Shown here: piece after piece, positions 24,195-32,142 of the stretch | Layout: each line of letters opens with the position of its first letter | How positions within the stretch are numbered: the stretch's first letter is position 1 | Origin: Cryobacterium sp. PH31-O1 | GTDB taxonomy: Bacteria; Actinomycetota; Actinomycetes; Actinomycetales; Microbacteriaceae | NCBI RefSeq assembly: GCF_030063455.1 | Contig: NZ_JASITB010000001.1 | Location: forward strand, 868,001-932,000 | Length of the DNA: 64,000 nucleotides | Direction: 5' to 3' | Position numbers and translations under genes: made by a program | Notes under the pieces: generated by a model | What the model saw: the letters and a program-made list of their open reading frames with translations, nothing else | What the model was told of the DNA's origin: nothing | The model's database searches: none

Positions 24195-24448
24195 GCACGC
24201 CGCACATCATCGGGGTTGAGTGCCCGACCCGGGACCGGCGGGCTCGCCTCACCGATGACGAATTCTGGCAGGACGTGGCCAACGGATTGGAACCCGAAGG
24301 CTACGTCGACGAGCCCGGGCAGATCGACCTTGATTCGACCACCTACCAGGACACCCCGTGCAGCGAGTGCGGCGAGCACGGGGCCTGCGCCACCGATTCC
24401 GAGGGCCGGGCCCTGATCCACATCCAAACGAACGGAGAAGACGAATGA
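24191..24448 (+). CDS. Acidic hypothetical protein with Cys pair, 85 aa
   Basis: Contains RRARLTDDEFWQDVANGLEP and a CSECGEHGAC cluster that may bind zinc. ATGA overlaps at both ends. Confidence 0.6.
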   Translation: MSTPHIIGVECPTRDRRARLTDDEFWQDVANGLEPEGYVDEPGQIDLDSTTYQDTPCSECGEHGACATDSEGRALIHIQTNGEDE

Positions 24449-25308
24449 CCCTTGTCTGCATTACGAACGATCTAGACGACATCAGATCATGCGTCGTCAA
24501 CGGCCAGCACGCCAGCAACTGCGACGACATGGAGTGGCAGTACGACCGCGAGGCCGAATGCTCCTATCGGACCGCGAACGAGTGCCAGGGATGTCTCCCG
24601 GCACCCGCCGAGCACGGCATACTCTGCTGGTCCTGCTACGCCAAGACCCGAGACGCGCTGAAAATCGCTCTCGATATGATCACCCACCTATGTTCAATCT
24701 CTAGAGCTCAGCAACTCGACAAGAACGGGGTGCGCGCTGCAGCATCGTGGATACTCCCCATCCCGAACACGTGGCGCACCGCCGACGAGCTGATCATGCT
24801 GCTCGGGCATCCGGCGCCAGGCTTCCCGAGCGATGCCGTCGTGTGGGAGATCGAAGCGATCACGGAGCGCTACCTCGACGCGATCGACGTCGACGAGTGG
24901 GTTGCAAGGCAGGACGGCGCCGAGGCTGCTGTGCGATTCTTCCGCATCATGCAGAACGCCATGGCCCAGCACCCCATGGCCGACGTCGAGCACAAGGTGA
25001 AGAACGTCCGGTGCAACGAGTGCAGGCAGCTCAATCTCGTGTGGAAGCCGCCGCTGGACTTCGACGGGCCGATCCACATCGTGTGCTCGACACCTGAATG
25101 TGGGTTCACCGTCGACGACACGCTCTACGCCGTTCTGGCAGCCTCGCAGCTTGAGAAGGTCACGTCGGCCATCAAGGAGACGAAAGCGGCTGAGCTGGCC
25201 GAGGCGCGGGCGGCGCGGGCAATTGAGAAGCGACGCATCAAGGCGGCTGGCAAGGCGGCAGAGAAAGCCGCAGATGATGCTGCGATCGAATCCCGCGGGG
25301 CCGCGTGA
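24445..25308 (+). CDS. Hypothetical zinc-binding protein, 287 aa
   Basis: The N-terminal part has clustered cysteines (NECQGC, CWSCYAK). The middle is helical. A second zinc ribbon (CNECRQLNLVW with CSTPECGF) precedes a C-terminal Ala/Lys/Glu coiled coil. Seen near replication genes in many actinophages, but function unknown. GTGA overlap with the next gene. Confidence 0.65.
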   Translation: MTLVCITNDLDDIRSCVVNGQHASNCDDMEWQYDREAECSYRTANECQGCLPAPAEHGILCWSCYAKTRDALKIALDMITHLCSISRAQQLDKNGVRAAASWILPIPNTWRTADELIMLLGHPAPGFPSDAVVWEIEAITERYLDAIDVDEWVARQDGAEAAVRFFRIMQNAMAQHPMADVEHKVKNVRCNECRQLNLVWKPPLDFDGPIHIVCSTPECGFTVDDTLYAVLAASQLEKVTSAIKETKAAELAEARAARAIEKRRIKAAGKAAEKAADDAAIESRGAA

Positions 25309-25523
25309 CTACCTCGGCAGCCTGGACCACGGTCGCCGGCGCGGCCACGATCGTGAAGCGCAGTCAGCGCACGATCTTTCGGTGGATCGAGGCCGGTTTC
25401 GTGCGCAAGATGATGGGGCGCGGCATCGTGCTCGTGAGACTCGATGACGTGACCGCCACAGAACGGGCCGTGTTCGACGGCGAGGAACCGACGAAGCATG
25501 AAGGCGACGCGGAACCCAAATGA
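25305..25523 (+). CDS. Small MerR/excisionase-type HTH protein, 72 aa
   Basis: Winged-helix type motif (TVAGAATIVKRSQRTIFRWI, then GFVRKMMGRGIVLVRLDDVT), typical of small excisionase-like DNA-binding proteins. It is the last gene of the early run before a terminator, so it could be the recombination directionality factor or a late regulator; neither is proven. Confidence 0.65.
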   Translation: MTTSAAWTTVAGAATIVKRSQRTIFRWIEAGFVRKMMGRGIVLVRLDDVTATERAVFDGEEPTKHEGDAEPK

Positions 25524-25625
25524 GCCCAAACGAGCCGCCCTGATCCAATCTGCTTGAAAATAGTGCAGAATGTTTCAACCTGTGTCATGATTGATGACAG
25601 CAGCATAGCTGAATCAACTGCAACC

Positions 25626-25675
25626 AAAGCCCCCGTCTTACCCGCCGAATCCAGCGGAAGTGACCGGGGCTTTTC
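25626..25675 (+). terminator. Rho-independent-type terminator of the early operon
   Basis: AAAGCCCC at 25626.. pairs with GGGGCTTTT near 25667..25675 around a 24-base loop. The trailing T-run and its position about 100 bases after the last early gene fit a terminator. Confidence 0.65.
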
Positions 25676-25677
25676 CT

Positions 25678-25724
25678 GTCCCGCTGGGACACCCGGGCAT
25701 GTCCCGTAGGTGTCCCAGTGGGAC
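25678..25724. repeat. GTCCC/GGGAC cluster
   Basis: Five copies in 47 bp (25678, 25686, 25701, 25712, 25720), including GTCCC-N3-GGGAC palindromes and the direct pair GTCCCGTAGGTGTCCCA with 11-bp spacing. It shares this motif with the repeats inside the replication gene at 14712..14728, so both may bind the same phage protein. Confidence 0.5.
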
Positions 25725-25990
25725 AACCCCATACTTCCAGCCACGCATCCCCGCAGCCAACGAGGCCCCGCTGAGGGCACCATCGGGCGAACGTCGGGGC
25801 CGGAACTAACTTGCCACCCGAACCCACACGGAACGGGCCGTACACCGCAAGCTCAGCGGCGGCAAAGGAGCGAGCAACAAACACGCCCATCGTGGCGTCA
25901 TAGAGCAGCCCGGCCCAGCTGGTAAATGGGCAGCAGGATGCCTGACGTGGCAGCGCTTCGGCGTGAGTGGGTCGAGTCCCACCCTGCGGA

Positions 25991-26067
25991 TCCGGTGTAG
26001 CTCAAAGGTGGAGCACCCCTGCATGAGAGCAGGGAAGGTGCGGGTTCGAATCCCGCTGCTGGAACCA
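25991..26067 (+). tRNA. tRNA-like gene with enlarged (8-nt) anticodon loop, CCA encoded
   Basis: 77 nt: acceptor tccggtg/tgctgga, D stem gctc/gagc, anticodon stem ccctg/caggg, T arm gcggg-ttcgaat-cccgc, discriminator A and encoded CCA. The anticodon loop is catgagag (eight bases, or six if C-G closes), and two bases rather than one separate D and anticodon stems. With U as position 33 the anticodon would be GAG. Isotype unassigned. It precedes the late region. Confidence 0.6.
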
Positions 26068-26100
26068 GAGAAGCACCAACGGACAACTAAGGGGACAAAA

Positions 26101-26361
26101 ATGAGCACCGCGATCCAGAAGCCGAGCATCGGCCGCGTCGTGCACTACCAGAGCTACGGCACACCAGGCGGCGAGTACCTACCCGAACCGCGCGCCGCGA
26201 TCATCACCGAGGTGACAAGCGCGCAGCTCACGCCCGGCTCCGACCCGGTCCCGGTCGTCGGCCTGTGCGTGCTGAACCCCACCGGGATGTTCTTCAACCG
26301 AACCGTGTGCTTCTCCGAAGAGCCGAAGCCCGGCCATTGGTCGTGGCCCCCACGCGTCTAG
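26101..26361 (+). CDS. Hypothetical phage protein, 86 aa
   Basis: Begins after an AAGGGGA ribosome binding site. Contains IGRVVHYQSYGTPGGEYLPE, GLCVLNPTGMFFN and a terminal PGHWSWPPRV, a compact beta-type protein of a kind I have seen in many actinophages. Function unknown. Confidence 0.65.
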   Translation: MSTAIQKPSIGRVVHYQSYGTPGGEYLPEPRAAIITEVTSAQLTPGSDPVPVVGLCVLNPTGMFFNRTVCFSEEPKPGHWSWPPRV

Positions 26362-26396
26362 CGCCCAACTAGCTCCGGAGGCACGCAATAGCCAGT

Positions 26397-26412
26397 GAGG
26401 TCAAACCCCCGG
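26397..26412. repeat. Left inverted repeat of XRE cassette
   Basis: GAGGTCAAACCCCCGG; its inverse (CCGGGGTTTGACCTC) lies at 27086..27100, on the far side of the reverse-strand XRE gene. The copies differ by one C. Confidence 0.5.
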
Positions 26413-26454
26413 CATGGACCATATTCGCCACTTGACGCAAATGGTCTGATCGTG

Positions 26455-27015
26455 CTACGCGCACGCACGTAATTCAGATATCAACTGGCGGGATGCATGG
26501 CCTCGCGCTTGAGGTGTTCCCACTGGGGCGATCTCATCGCGCCGCTCAGTAATCGTTTTACCCCATAGCTTCAGCGAACGAGTCGTAAGTTCCTGCAGCG
26601 ATACCCCAAGGGCTTTAGCCGCGCGCGACTCGGCCAGTCCGGCTGGCGCAACATTCCCGGCCCCCACCGTCGCCTCATGCTTGCCCAGGCTGGGGACTGC
26701 GCTGTCGAACATGCGGCTCACAGTCTCCGGAGAGACGGATGCCTTATTCGTAAGGGTCATACCTGATTGAGAGCGCAGCAGGTCACCAAGCGCCAACGGT
26801 GTCCCGATGAGATCGCTGAGCGACTGAGTGACGATGAGGAGCACGGGAAGTCCCACGGGGATGCGTCCATGCTCAAGTTCCACTACTCGTGCAGTTGTCC
26901 ACTTGAGTCCATAGCTGCGCGCCTTACTTGCAAGCGATTCGAGGGTTAGGCCGTTACGGACCCGGAGCGCCTTGACGTTGGCGCCGACGACTGACGAGAT
27001 AGATTTTAGCTCCAT
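26455..27015 (-). CDS. Reverse-strand XRE-family regulator between early and late regions
   Basis: 186 aa. The N-terminal HTH (ANVKALRVRNGLTLESLASK, WTTARVVELEHGRIPVGLP) is followed by a helical region and a second HTH-like segment (AESRAAKALGVSLQELTTRS). I start at ATG 27015, eight bases after a TACACT -10 box (leaderless); ATG 27021 is also possible. A palindrome with arms GTAGTC/GACTAC (27027..27046) overlaps the promoter, suggesting autorepression. Inverted repeats flank the gene. Could be a late-gene or lysogeny regulator, or a moron immunity gene. Confidence 0.8.
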   Translation of the reverse strand: MELKSISSVVGANVKALRVRNGLTLESLASKARSYGLKWTTARVVELEHGRIPVGLPVLLIVTQSLSDLIGTPLALGDLLRSQSGMTLTNKASVSPETVSRMFDSAVPSLGKHEATVGAGNVAPAGLAESRAAKALGVSLQELTTRSLKLWGKTITERRDEIAPVGTPQARGHASRQLISELRACA

Positions 27016-27026
27016 AATCATTCAGT

Positions 27027-27046
27027 GTAGTCGAAATACTGACTAC
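27027..27046. promoter_or_regulatory. Operator palindrome of the XRE gene
   Basis: GTAGTC-gaaatact-GACTAC lies immediately upstream of and partly across the TACACT -10 box of the reverse gene, so a bound repressor would block its transcription. Confidence 0.55.
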
Positions 27047-27397
27047 TTCATAGGCAGGCTCTAGCCACACCGGGTGCCAAAATTACCGGGGTTTGACCTC
27101 CCCAAACGGGGGCAAGACCCCGTAAAGACGCGGAAGTCACCCCGCCCCATCATCTTCGCCACCCGTCAGCCCCTCGAAACAAGGTCGGCTGATCCACTCC
27201 CATGACGTGCACGCACCGTTGTGGGAGTCGGCAGGCTGCACACGTTCACACACCGGACGAGTGGCGAACTAACTTCCGGCAGCGCGTGAACGTCGTGCCC
27301 GCATTCACGTCAAAGGACCCCTGAAGCCCCCGACCCTTTCGATGGGGTGGCCATCCTGCGCGCTGCCGGAAACTCTCACCCAAACGAAGGACATGCC
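27047..27397. other. Intergenic region before the late operon
   Basis: About 350 bp without a gene. Contains the right inverted repeat (27086..27100), a small ACGGGG/CCCCGT hairpin near 27106, and an ACTCCCA...TGGGAGT hairpin near 27196..27230. This is a plausible place for the late promoter or packaging site, but I could not identify either. Confidence 0.45.
27086..27100. repeat. Right inverted repeat of XRE cassette
   Basis: CCGGGGTTTGACCTC, the inverse of 26397..26412 apart from one C. Together they bracket the reverse XRE gene. Confidence 0.5.
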
Positions 27398-27739
27398 ATG
27401 AAGGTCGAAAGAGTCGTTGAACGCATACGCGGGATCACGCTCACCTCAGACGAGGCAGAGCAGATCATCGCCATAGTTCGATCACGAGTCCGCGAGGATG
27501 GGCCGGAGCTTCCAGCGTCACGCCCCACGGCTGGTCCCATGGGCGGCAACTACCTGACCGGGAACATCTCCATCTCGCTGGGTCAACCTGCAGGCATCAA
27601 CGGCCGCCACCCATTTGGCAGCGGCGGCCCGGGCGCTCACGACATCACGATCAGCCCCTCCGAACAGGCGAACATCGACGTAATGCGCGCCAACCACATC
27701 GAGCTGGCCGTCAAACGCGGCCACCTTCGCCGCAACTGA
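27398..27739 (+). CDS. Hypothetical protein before terminase, 113 aa
   Basis: N-terminal helical part (VERVVERIRGITLTSDEAEQ), a Gly-rich middle and a C-terminal helix. ATG 27398 has a GAAGGA sequence upstream. Position just before terminase suggests a packaging accessory; no family recognised. Confidence 0.6.
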   Translation: MKVERVVERIRGITLTSDEAEQIIAIVRSRVREDGPELPASRPTAGPMGGNYLTGNISISLGQPAGINGRHPFGSGGPGAHDITISPSEQANIDVMRANHIELAVKRGHLRRN

Positions 27740-27741
27740 CC

Positions 27742-27834
27742 ATGAACACACAATCCGACGCTGAGACCGAAGAGTCTTACCTCGCCGAGTACGACCGCGA
27801 GCACCACGTCGAAGAAGTACCCGCAACACCCTGA
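27742..27834 (+). CDS. Small acidic protein, 30 aa
   Basis: MNTQSDAETEESYLAEYDRE and a short tail, two bases after the previous stop. Very acidic; coding status supported by tight spacing only. Confidence 0.4.
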   Translation: MNTQSDAETEESYLAEYDREHHVEEVPATP

Positions 27835-27901
27835 GGCATAAGCCTCACTCCGAACGTCCAGGCGGCGTCGGCATCCACAACATCCGAACGAGGTGATCGT
27901 C

Positions 27902-28420
27902 GTGCGCAAGGCAACGTTCGTCTCCAAACGCGCTGAGGCGCTCGCGCTCCATGCTGCTGGTCTTTCGTGCCGCGGCATTGCGGATGCGCTCGGGTTCGCT
28001 GCGTCGACGGTATCGAAGTGGGCGAAGCGTGAGGGTCTGTCCTTCGACCGCTCCAAGACGGATCTGGCGACCCGCGCGCACACCATCGACCTTGCTGAGT
28101 CTCGGATGTTGCTCACCCAGAAGATGATGGTCGTTGCTCATGCTGAGGTCGACTCGTTGACTCACCCGTATCTGGTGTTCAACTTCGGCGGCAAGGACAA
28201 CACGTACGAGGAGCACACTCTCGCCGTGCCCCCTGTCGAGGTGAAGCGGTCGGTGTTCATGATGGCCGGTGTCGCTTTCGATAAGTCGACGCGCATCCTT
28301 GAGAAGGACAACGGCGGCCTCGACGAAGCTGTGGGCACGCTCGACACTTTGGCGGCTGGTTTCGCTGCTGCTGCTGAGGCGTTGCGTGCTCAGGACGAGA
28401 CACCGGCCGATGGAGCTTGA
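27902..28420 (+). CDS. terS: Terminase small subunit
   Basis: 172 aa with an N-terminal HTH (ALALHAAGLSCRGIADALGF, AASTVSKWAKREG) that would bind the packaging site, followed by helical oligomerisation segments and an acidic/Ala-rich tail. Overlaps the large subunit gene by 11 bases. GTG 27902 has a GAGG sequence eight bases upstream; GTG 27893 is an alternative. Confidence 0.8.
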   Translation: MRKATFVSKRAEALALHAAGLSCRGIADALGFAASTVSKWAKREGLSFDRSKTDLATRAHTIDLAESRMLLTQKMMVVAHAEVDSLTHPYLVFNFGGKDNTYEEHTLAVPPVEVKRSVFMMAGVAFDKSTRILEKDNGGLDEAVGTLDTLAAGFAAAAEALRAQDETPADGA

Positions 28421-29690
28421 CGCTCTGCTTCGTCAGGTCTCTCGCAAGCAGCTGCTGTCCATCGTGGATAGTGCGAAGCGGACGATCTCACTGTGGTCTG
28501 GCGCGGTGTCGGCCGGTAAGACTGTGGCGCAGGTCATTGCGTTCCTGATCGCTGTTCGCATGGCACCACGCAAGGGCCTGATCATCGTCGTCGGCAAGAC
28601 CCTCGCGACGATCTACGCCAACATCTTCGTGCTGTTACAGGACCGGGACATTTTCGGCGCGGCCATCTGCAACCAGGTCGCCTACACGCCGGGCGCGACG
28701 TCGGCAGTCATCCTCGGCCGTGAGGTCCTGCTCATCGGTGCGAACAACGCAGAGTCTGTCGCGAAGATTCAGGGAAAAACCGTGGTGCTCGCCCTGGTCG
28801 ACGAGGCCACGCTGCTGCCTGAGGCGTTCTGGAACATGCTCGTCACTCGCCTGCGCGTCGACGGCGCTCGCATCCTCGCCACCATGAACCCAGCATCCAT
28901 GAACCACTGGATGCGCAAAGAGTGGATCTTGAAGGCTGACGAGAAAGACGTCATCCACTTTCACCTCACGATGGCCGACAACCCGAAGCTGCCCGAGGGC
29001 TACGAGGCGCGCATGAAGCGCTCGTTCTCCGGGGTGTTCTACGACCGGATGATTCTCGGCCAGTGGACGAACGCTGCCGGCGCTGTGTACCCGATGTGGG
29101 ACCCGACACGGCATGTCATTGAGTTCGACAAGATGCCGCGCATCGCCCGTGTCCTCGCCGACGGCATCGACTTCGCCGTCTCGCACACCTCCGCTGCTCT
29201 CCGCGTCGGGATCACCGCAGAGAAGAAGCCGCGGCTGGTACTGATGGATGAATGGCGCTACGACCCGCGCGACCACTACGGCGCCACGCTCGCCCCGTCC
29301 GACCAGGCGGTGCTGTACCGGGCATGGACTCGAGAGAAGCATTCTCCTCACGAATCACAGTTCGCCCCCGAGTACACCATTGTTGACCCGGCCGCCGCAC
29401 ACTTCTCCGCCGAGCTGCGCAAGTTCGACGAGATGTCCCTGCAGACCGCACACAACGACGTCCTCAAGGGTGTCGGAACGATCTCCCGGCTGCTGTCAAA
29501 CAACCAGCTACTCGTCACCGACCGCTGCAAGGGCTGGGCTGCGGAGATCACCGAGTACCGGTGGGACCCCAAAGCCACAGCCAAGGGCGAAGACGAAGTT
29601 GTGAAGGACGAAGACGACTCCCTCGACGCCGGCCGCTACGGCCTCTACACCACTCGCTCGAACTGGCAATACGAACTCGACGCTGCCTAA
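28410..29690 (+). CDS. terL: Terminase large subunit
   Basis: 426 aa packaging motor. Walker A GAVSAGKT (31-38), Walker B LALVDEA (127-133), coupling region ILATMNPAS, and the nuclease half starting with LADGIDFAVSHTSAALRVG, then IVDPAAAHFSAELR and DSLDAGRYGLY. Closest in layout to terminases of SPP1/P22-like phages (PBSX type). It cuts and translocates DNA into the procapsid through the portal encoded next. Confidence 0.92.
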   Translation: MELDALLRQVSRKQLLSIVDSAKRTISLWSGAVSAGKTVAQVIAFLIAVRMAPRKGLIIVVGKTLATIYANIFVLLQDRDIFGAAICNQVAYTPGATSAVILGREVLLIGANNAESVAKIQGKTVVLALVDEATLLPEAFWNMLVTRLRVDGARILATMNPASMNHWMRKEWILKADEKDVIHFHLTMADNPKLPEGYEARMKRSFSGVFYDRMILGQWTNAAGAVYPMWDPTRHVIEFDKMPRIARVLADGIDFAVSHTSAALRVGITAEKKPRLVLMDEWRYDPRDHYGATLAPSDQAVLYRAWTREKHSPHESQFAPEYTIVDPAAAHFSAELRKFDEMSLQTAHNDVLKGVGTISRLLSNNQLLVTDRCKGWAAEITEYRWDPKATAKGEDEVVKDEDDSLDAGRYGLYTTRSNWQYELDAA

Positions 29691-29724
29691 CCCCGCTCGG
29701 GGCCCGAACCCCTTGGAGGTCACC

Positions 29725-31290
29725 ATGGCCGATTTTCCCGGCGCCCCATTCGACGAGGCCTTCAAGCAGCTCGCAATCTACGACGCCTGGTACAGCAACG
29801 ACCTCGACAGCCTCCCCGCATCCGAGGGCGCTCCCACTCACACGTACAAGGGTCGCGAGTACCGCGGCGGTGTGCGCGGTGCGCTGTCGAAGAGCATCAA
29901 TGGTGCCCCTGTTGGTGAGAACCGTTCCGAGCTGACAATGACGACCGCTGGCGACCTCGCACAGCTGTCTGCTGACCTGCTGTTCGCGGAGTCTCCGACG
30001 GTCACTCTGCCCGGGTCGCAAGACACGGCGACGGAGAAGGCAAACCCTGAGCGTGTCAACGCACAGAAGCGCCTAGACCTGATCATGTCGTCCGATGAGG
30101 CTCACGCCGAGCTGCTCCGCTCTGGCGAGTATGCGGCCGCGCACGGTGGCGCGTACCTCGCAGTCGTCTGGGACCCGGCCCTGCACGACAGCGTCTGGTT
30201 CCGCACCTACCGAGCCGACTGCGCCATCCCGTCATTCCGCGCCGGCCGACTCGCAAGTGTGACGCTGTGGACCGAATACGTGAAGACCGACGACACGTAC
30301 CGTCTACTCGAGGTCCATGCACCCGGCCTGATCACCTACTCACTATGGAAGGGCGGCGCCAGCGACCTCGGCGTGCAGATGCCCGTCAACGCCATCGCTG
30401 ACACCGCGCACTACATGAGCCTCGTCCCCGCCGTCGATGCTGAGTCGCTGCCGATGGCCGAGACCATGGACATCGTCGTCGCAACCGGTGTGCCGTGGCT
30501 TGCCGTCGAGTACTACCCGAATATGCTGCCCAACCCCATGTGGGACAAGAAGGGCGCACTGGCGAACCTCGGCCGGTCTGACTTCTTCGGGCAGGAGTCA
30601 AAGTTCGAACGCATCAACATCATCTGGGGCTCGCTGTGCCGCGACTTCGACAACGGCATGGGCCGCCTCACCGTCCCGGAGTCGTATCTTCGGCTCAACG
30701 GGCACGGCAAGGGCGCTGAGTTCGACATGGGCCGTCAGGTGTACTCGCCTGTGGGAGGTCTTGTCGATGACGGTAAGGGCGGCCAGATCACGATCTCGCA
30801 GTTCAATATCCGTGTCGCCGAGCACCTCGACGCGATCGAAGCTCTCAAACGGGAGATCGCGTTCTCTGCCGGGTACTCGCCCTCGCACTTCGGTGTGAAG
30901 GGTACCGGCACGCAGAAGACCGCGACTGAGGTTGAGGCTGACTTCACTGACTCGGAGCGCACCCGCGATAAGAAGGCCCTGTACGTGCGGCCTGCACTGT
31001 CCAAGCTGGCGCGCACGGCGCTGGCCATCGACTCGATCGTGTTCCCCGGTAAGGGCGGCCAGGTCATCGACGAGCTGCCGACGATTACCTTCGCCGAGGT
31101 GTCGCAGGTTGACCCGGAGAAGCGGGCACGGACGATCCAACTCCTTGACGCGGCCCGGGCCATCTCGGTCATCGAGAAGGTCCGCATGCGCCGCCCCGAC
31201 ATGGATCAAGCCGAGGCAGACGCTGAGGCAGACCTGATCCGCGCTGAGAACAACATGGCCCCCGAGGCCGACCCAACAGTCGTCACCTAA
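29725..31290 (+). CDS. Portal protein (SPP1 gp6-like)
   Basis: 521 aa. Contains KQLAIYDAWYSNDLDSLPAS at the start, ELTMTTAGDLAQLSADLLFA, GVPWLAVEYYPNMLPNPMW and the C-terminal EVEADFTDSERTRDKKALYV helical stem. Position after terminase and size fit the dodecameric portal. ATG 29725 has TTGGAGG upstream; the earlier GTG is less likely. A GC hairpin follows the stop. Confidence 0.9.
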   Translation: MADFPGAPFDEAFKQLAIYDAWYSNDLDSLPASEGAPTHTYKGREYRGGVRGALSKSINGAPVGENRSELTMTTAGDLAQLSADLLFAESPTVTLPGSQDTATEKANPERVNAQKRLDLIMSSDEAHAELLRSGEYAAAHGGAYLAVVWDPALHDSVWFRTYRADCAIPSFRAGRLASVTLWTEYVKTDDTYRLLEVHAPGLITYSLWKGGASDLGVQMPVNAIADTAHYMSLVPAVDAESLPMAETMDIVVATGVPWLAVEYYPNMLPNPMWDKKGALANLGRSDFFGQESKFERINIIWGSLCRDFDNGMGRLTVPESYLRLNGHGKGAEFDMGRQVYSPVGGLVDDGKGGQITISQFNIRVAEHLDAIEALKREIAFSAGYSPSHFGVKGTGTQKTATEVEADFTDSERTRDKKALYVRPALSKLARTALAIDSIVFPGKGGQVIDELPTITFAEVSQVDPEKRARTIQLLDAARAISVIEKVRMRRPDMDQAEADAEADLIRAENNMAPEADPTVVT

Positions 31291-31298
31291 TGAACCAC

Positions 31299-31319
31299 CG
31301 GCCACCGCAGGGGTGGCCG
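31299..31319 (+). terminator. Intercistronic hairpin after portal
   Basis: CGGCCACC/GGTGGCCG stem with a five-base loop. No T-run; one of a series of GC hairpins after late genes. Confidence 0.4.
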
Positions 31320-31356
31320 TCAACCGATACGGCCAGGCGCCGCAAGGAGAAACATC

Positions 31357-32124
31357 ATGTCCACACTCACCAAGGTCTACGGTCCCCGTGTACTCACGAA
31401 GCTCGACCTCATGGGGATTCGATTCGCCCTTGAGCCCGCCGGCGATGGGGGTGCCGGAGATCCACCGCCCGCGGCCCCCGTTGTCGTCCCGCCCGTCGTC
31501 GAGCCTCCGAAGCCAGCCCCGCCTGTCGAGCCTGCACCCATCGAGGGATCAGCCGACGGCGGCAAGACCTTCGACCTCACGTACGTCGAGAAGCTCCGCA
31601 AGGAGAACGCGAAGAACCGCACCGACGACAAGGCTGCGATTCAGGCGCAGATCGACGCAGCCCTCGCCGCCGGTCAGAAGACGTGGGCGACTGAGCTGGG
31701 CAAGAAGCTCGGCGTCATCGAGGACGACAAGCCGGCCAGCTCCGACGACATCATCGCCGCGCTGACTGCTGAGCGTGACGGGTTCCGCACCGAGCGTGAC
31801 ACCTTCGCTACCGAGCGCAGCGCACGCAGCGAACGCGACGCGATCAACGCCGCCTCAGACCTCCACAAGGGCAACTCTCGCCTTGTGGCCGCAGTCCTCC
31901 GTGAGGACGGACTGCTCAAAGACATCGACCCTGCCGCGACCGATTATCCAGCCCTGGTGGCTGCTGTGGTCAAGGCCGAGATCGAGAAAGACGCATCCCT
32001 TCGAGCGGTCCCGGTGGCCCCCCGCAGCGGAAGCGGAGAACGACCCGGCGGTACACCCATCTCGGGACCGCTTTCCATCGACGACCGTCGCAAGGCGATT
32101 CGCGAAGCACGCGCTTCTAAGTAG
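31357..32124 (+). CDS. Scaffolding protein
   Basis: 255 aa. Pro-rich N-terminal segment, then a long charged helix-rich region (YVEKLRKENAKNRTDDKAAI, LTAERDGFRTERDTFATERS) and a basic C-terminus (DDRRKAIREARASK) suited to coat binding. Lies directly before the coat gene. Ribosome binding site AAGGAG. Confidence 0.85.
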   Translation: MSTLTKVYGPRVLTKLDLMGIRFALEPAGDGGAGDPPPAAPVVVPPVVEPPKPAPPVEPAPIEGSADGGKTFDLTYVEKLRKENAKNRTDDKAAIQAQIDAALAAGQKTWATELGKKLGVIEDDKPASSDDIIAALTAERDGFRTERDTFATERSARSERDAINAASDLHKGNSRLVAAVLREDGLLKDIDPAATDYPALVAAVVKAEIEKDASLRAVPVAPRSGSGERPGGTPISGPLSIDDRRKAIREARASK

Positions 32125-32142
32125 CGCAGAAGGGCCACCACC

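Larger units (their letters stand above)
25524..25990. other. Non-coding region ending the early operon
   Basis: 467 bp with no convincing gene. It holds a small palindrome TGTCAT-gattg-ATGACA near 25587, a terminator, a GTCCC/GGGAC cluster and a degenerate tRNA-like T arm (about 25965..25980) directly before the tRNA-like gene at 25991. Confidence 0.5.

Noticed and set aside
25905-25990. Third tRNA-like sequence (T arm gtggg-tcgagtc-ccac and a D-arm-like hairpin)
   Set aside because: No consistent acceptor stem or anticodon arm could be paired; at most a decayed tRNA.
27047-27397. cos or pac packaging site
   Set aside because: Expected near the terminase genes and some hairpins are present, but nothing specific enough to call.
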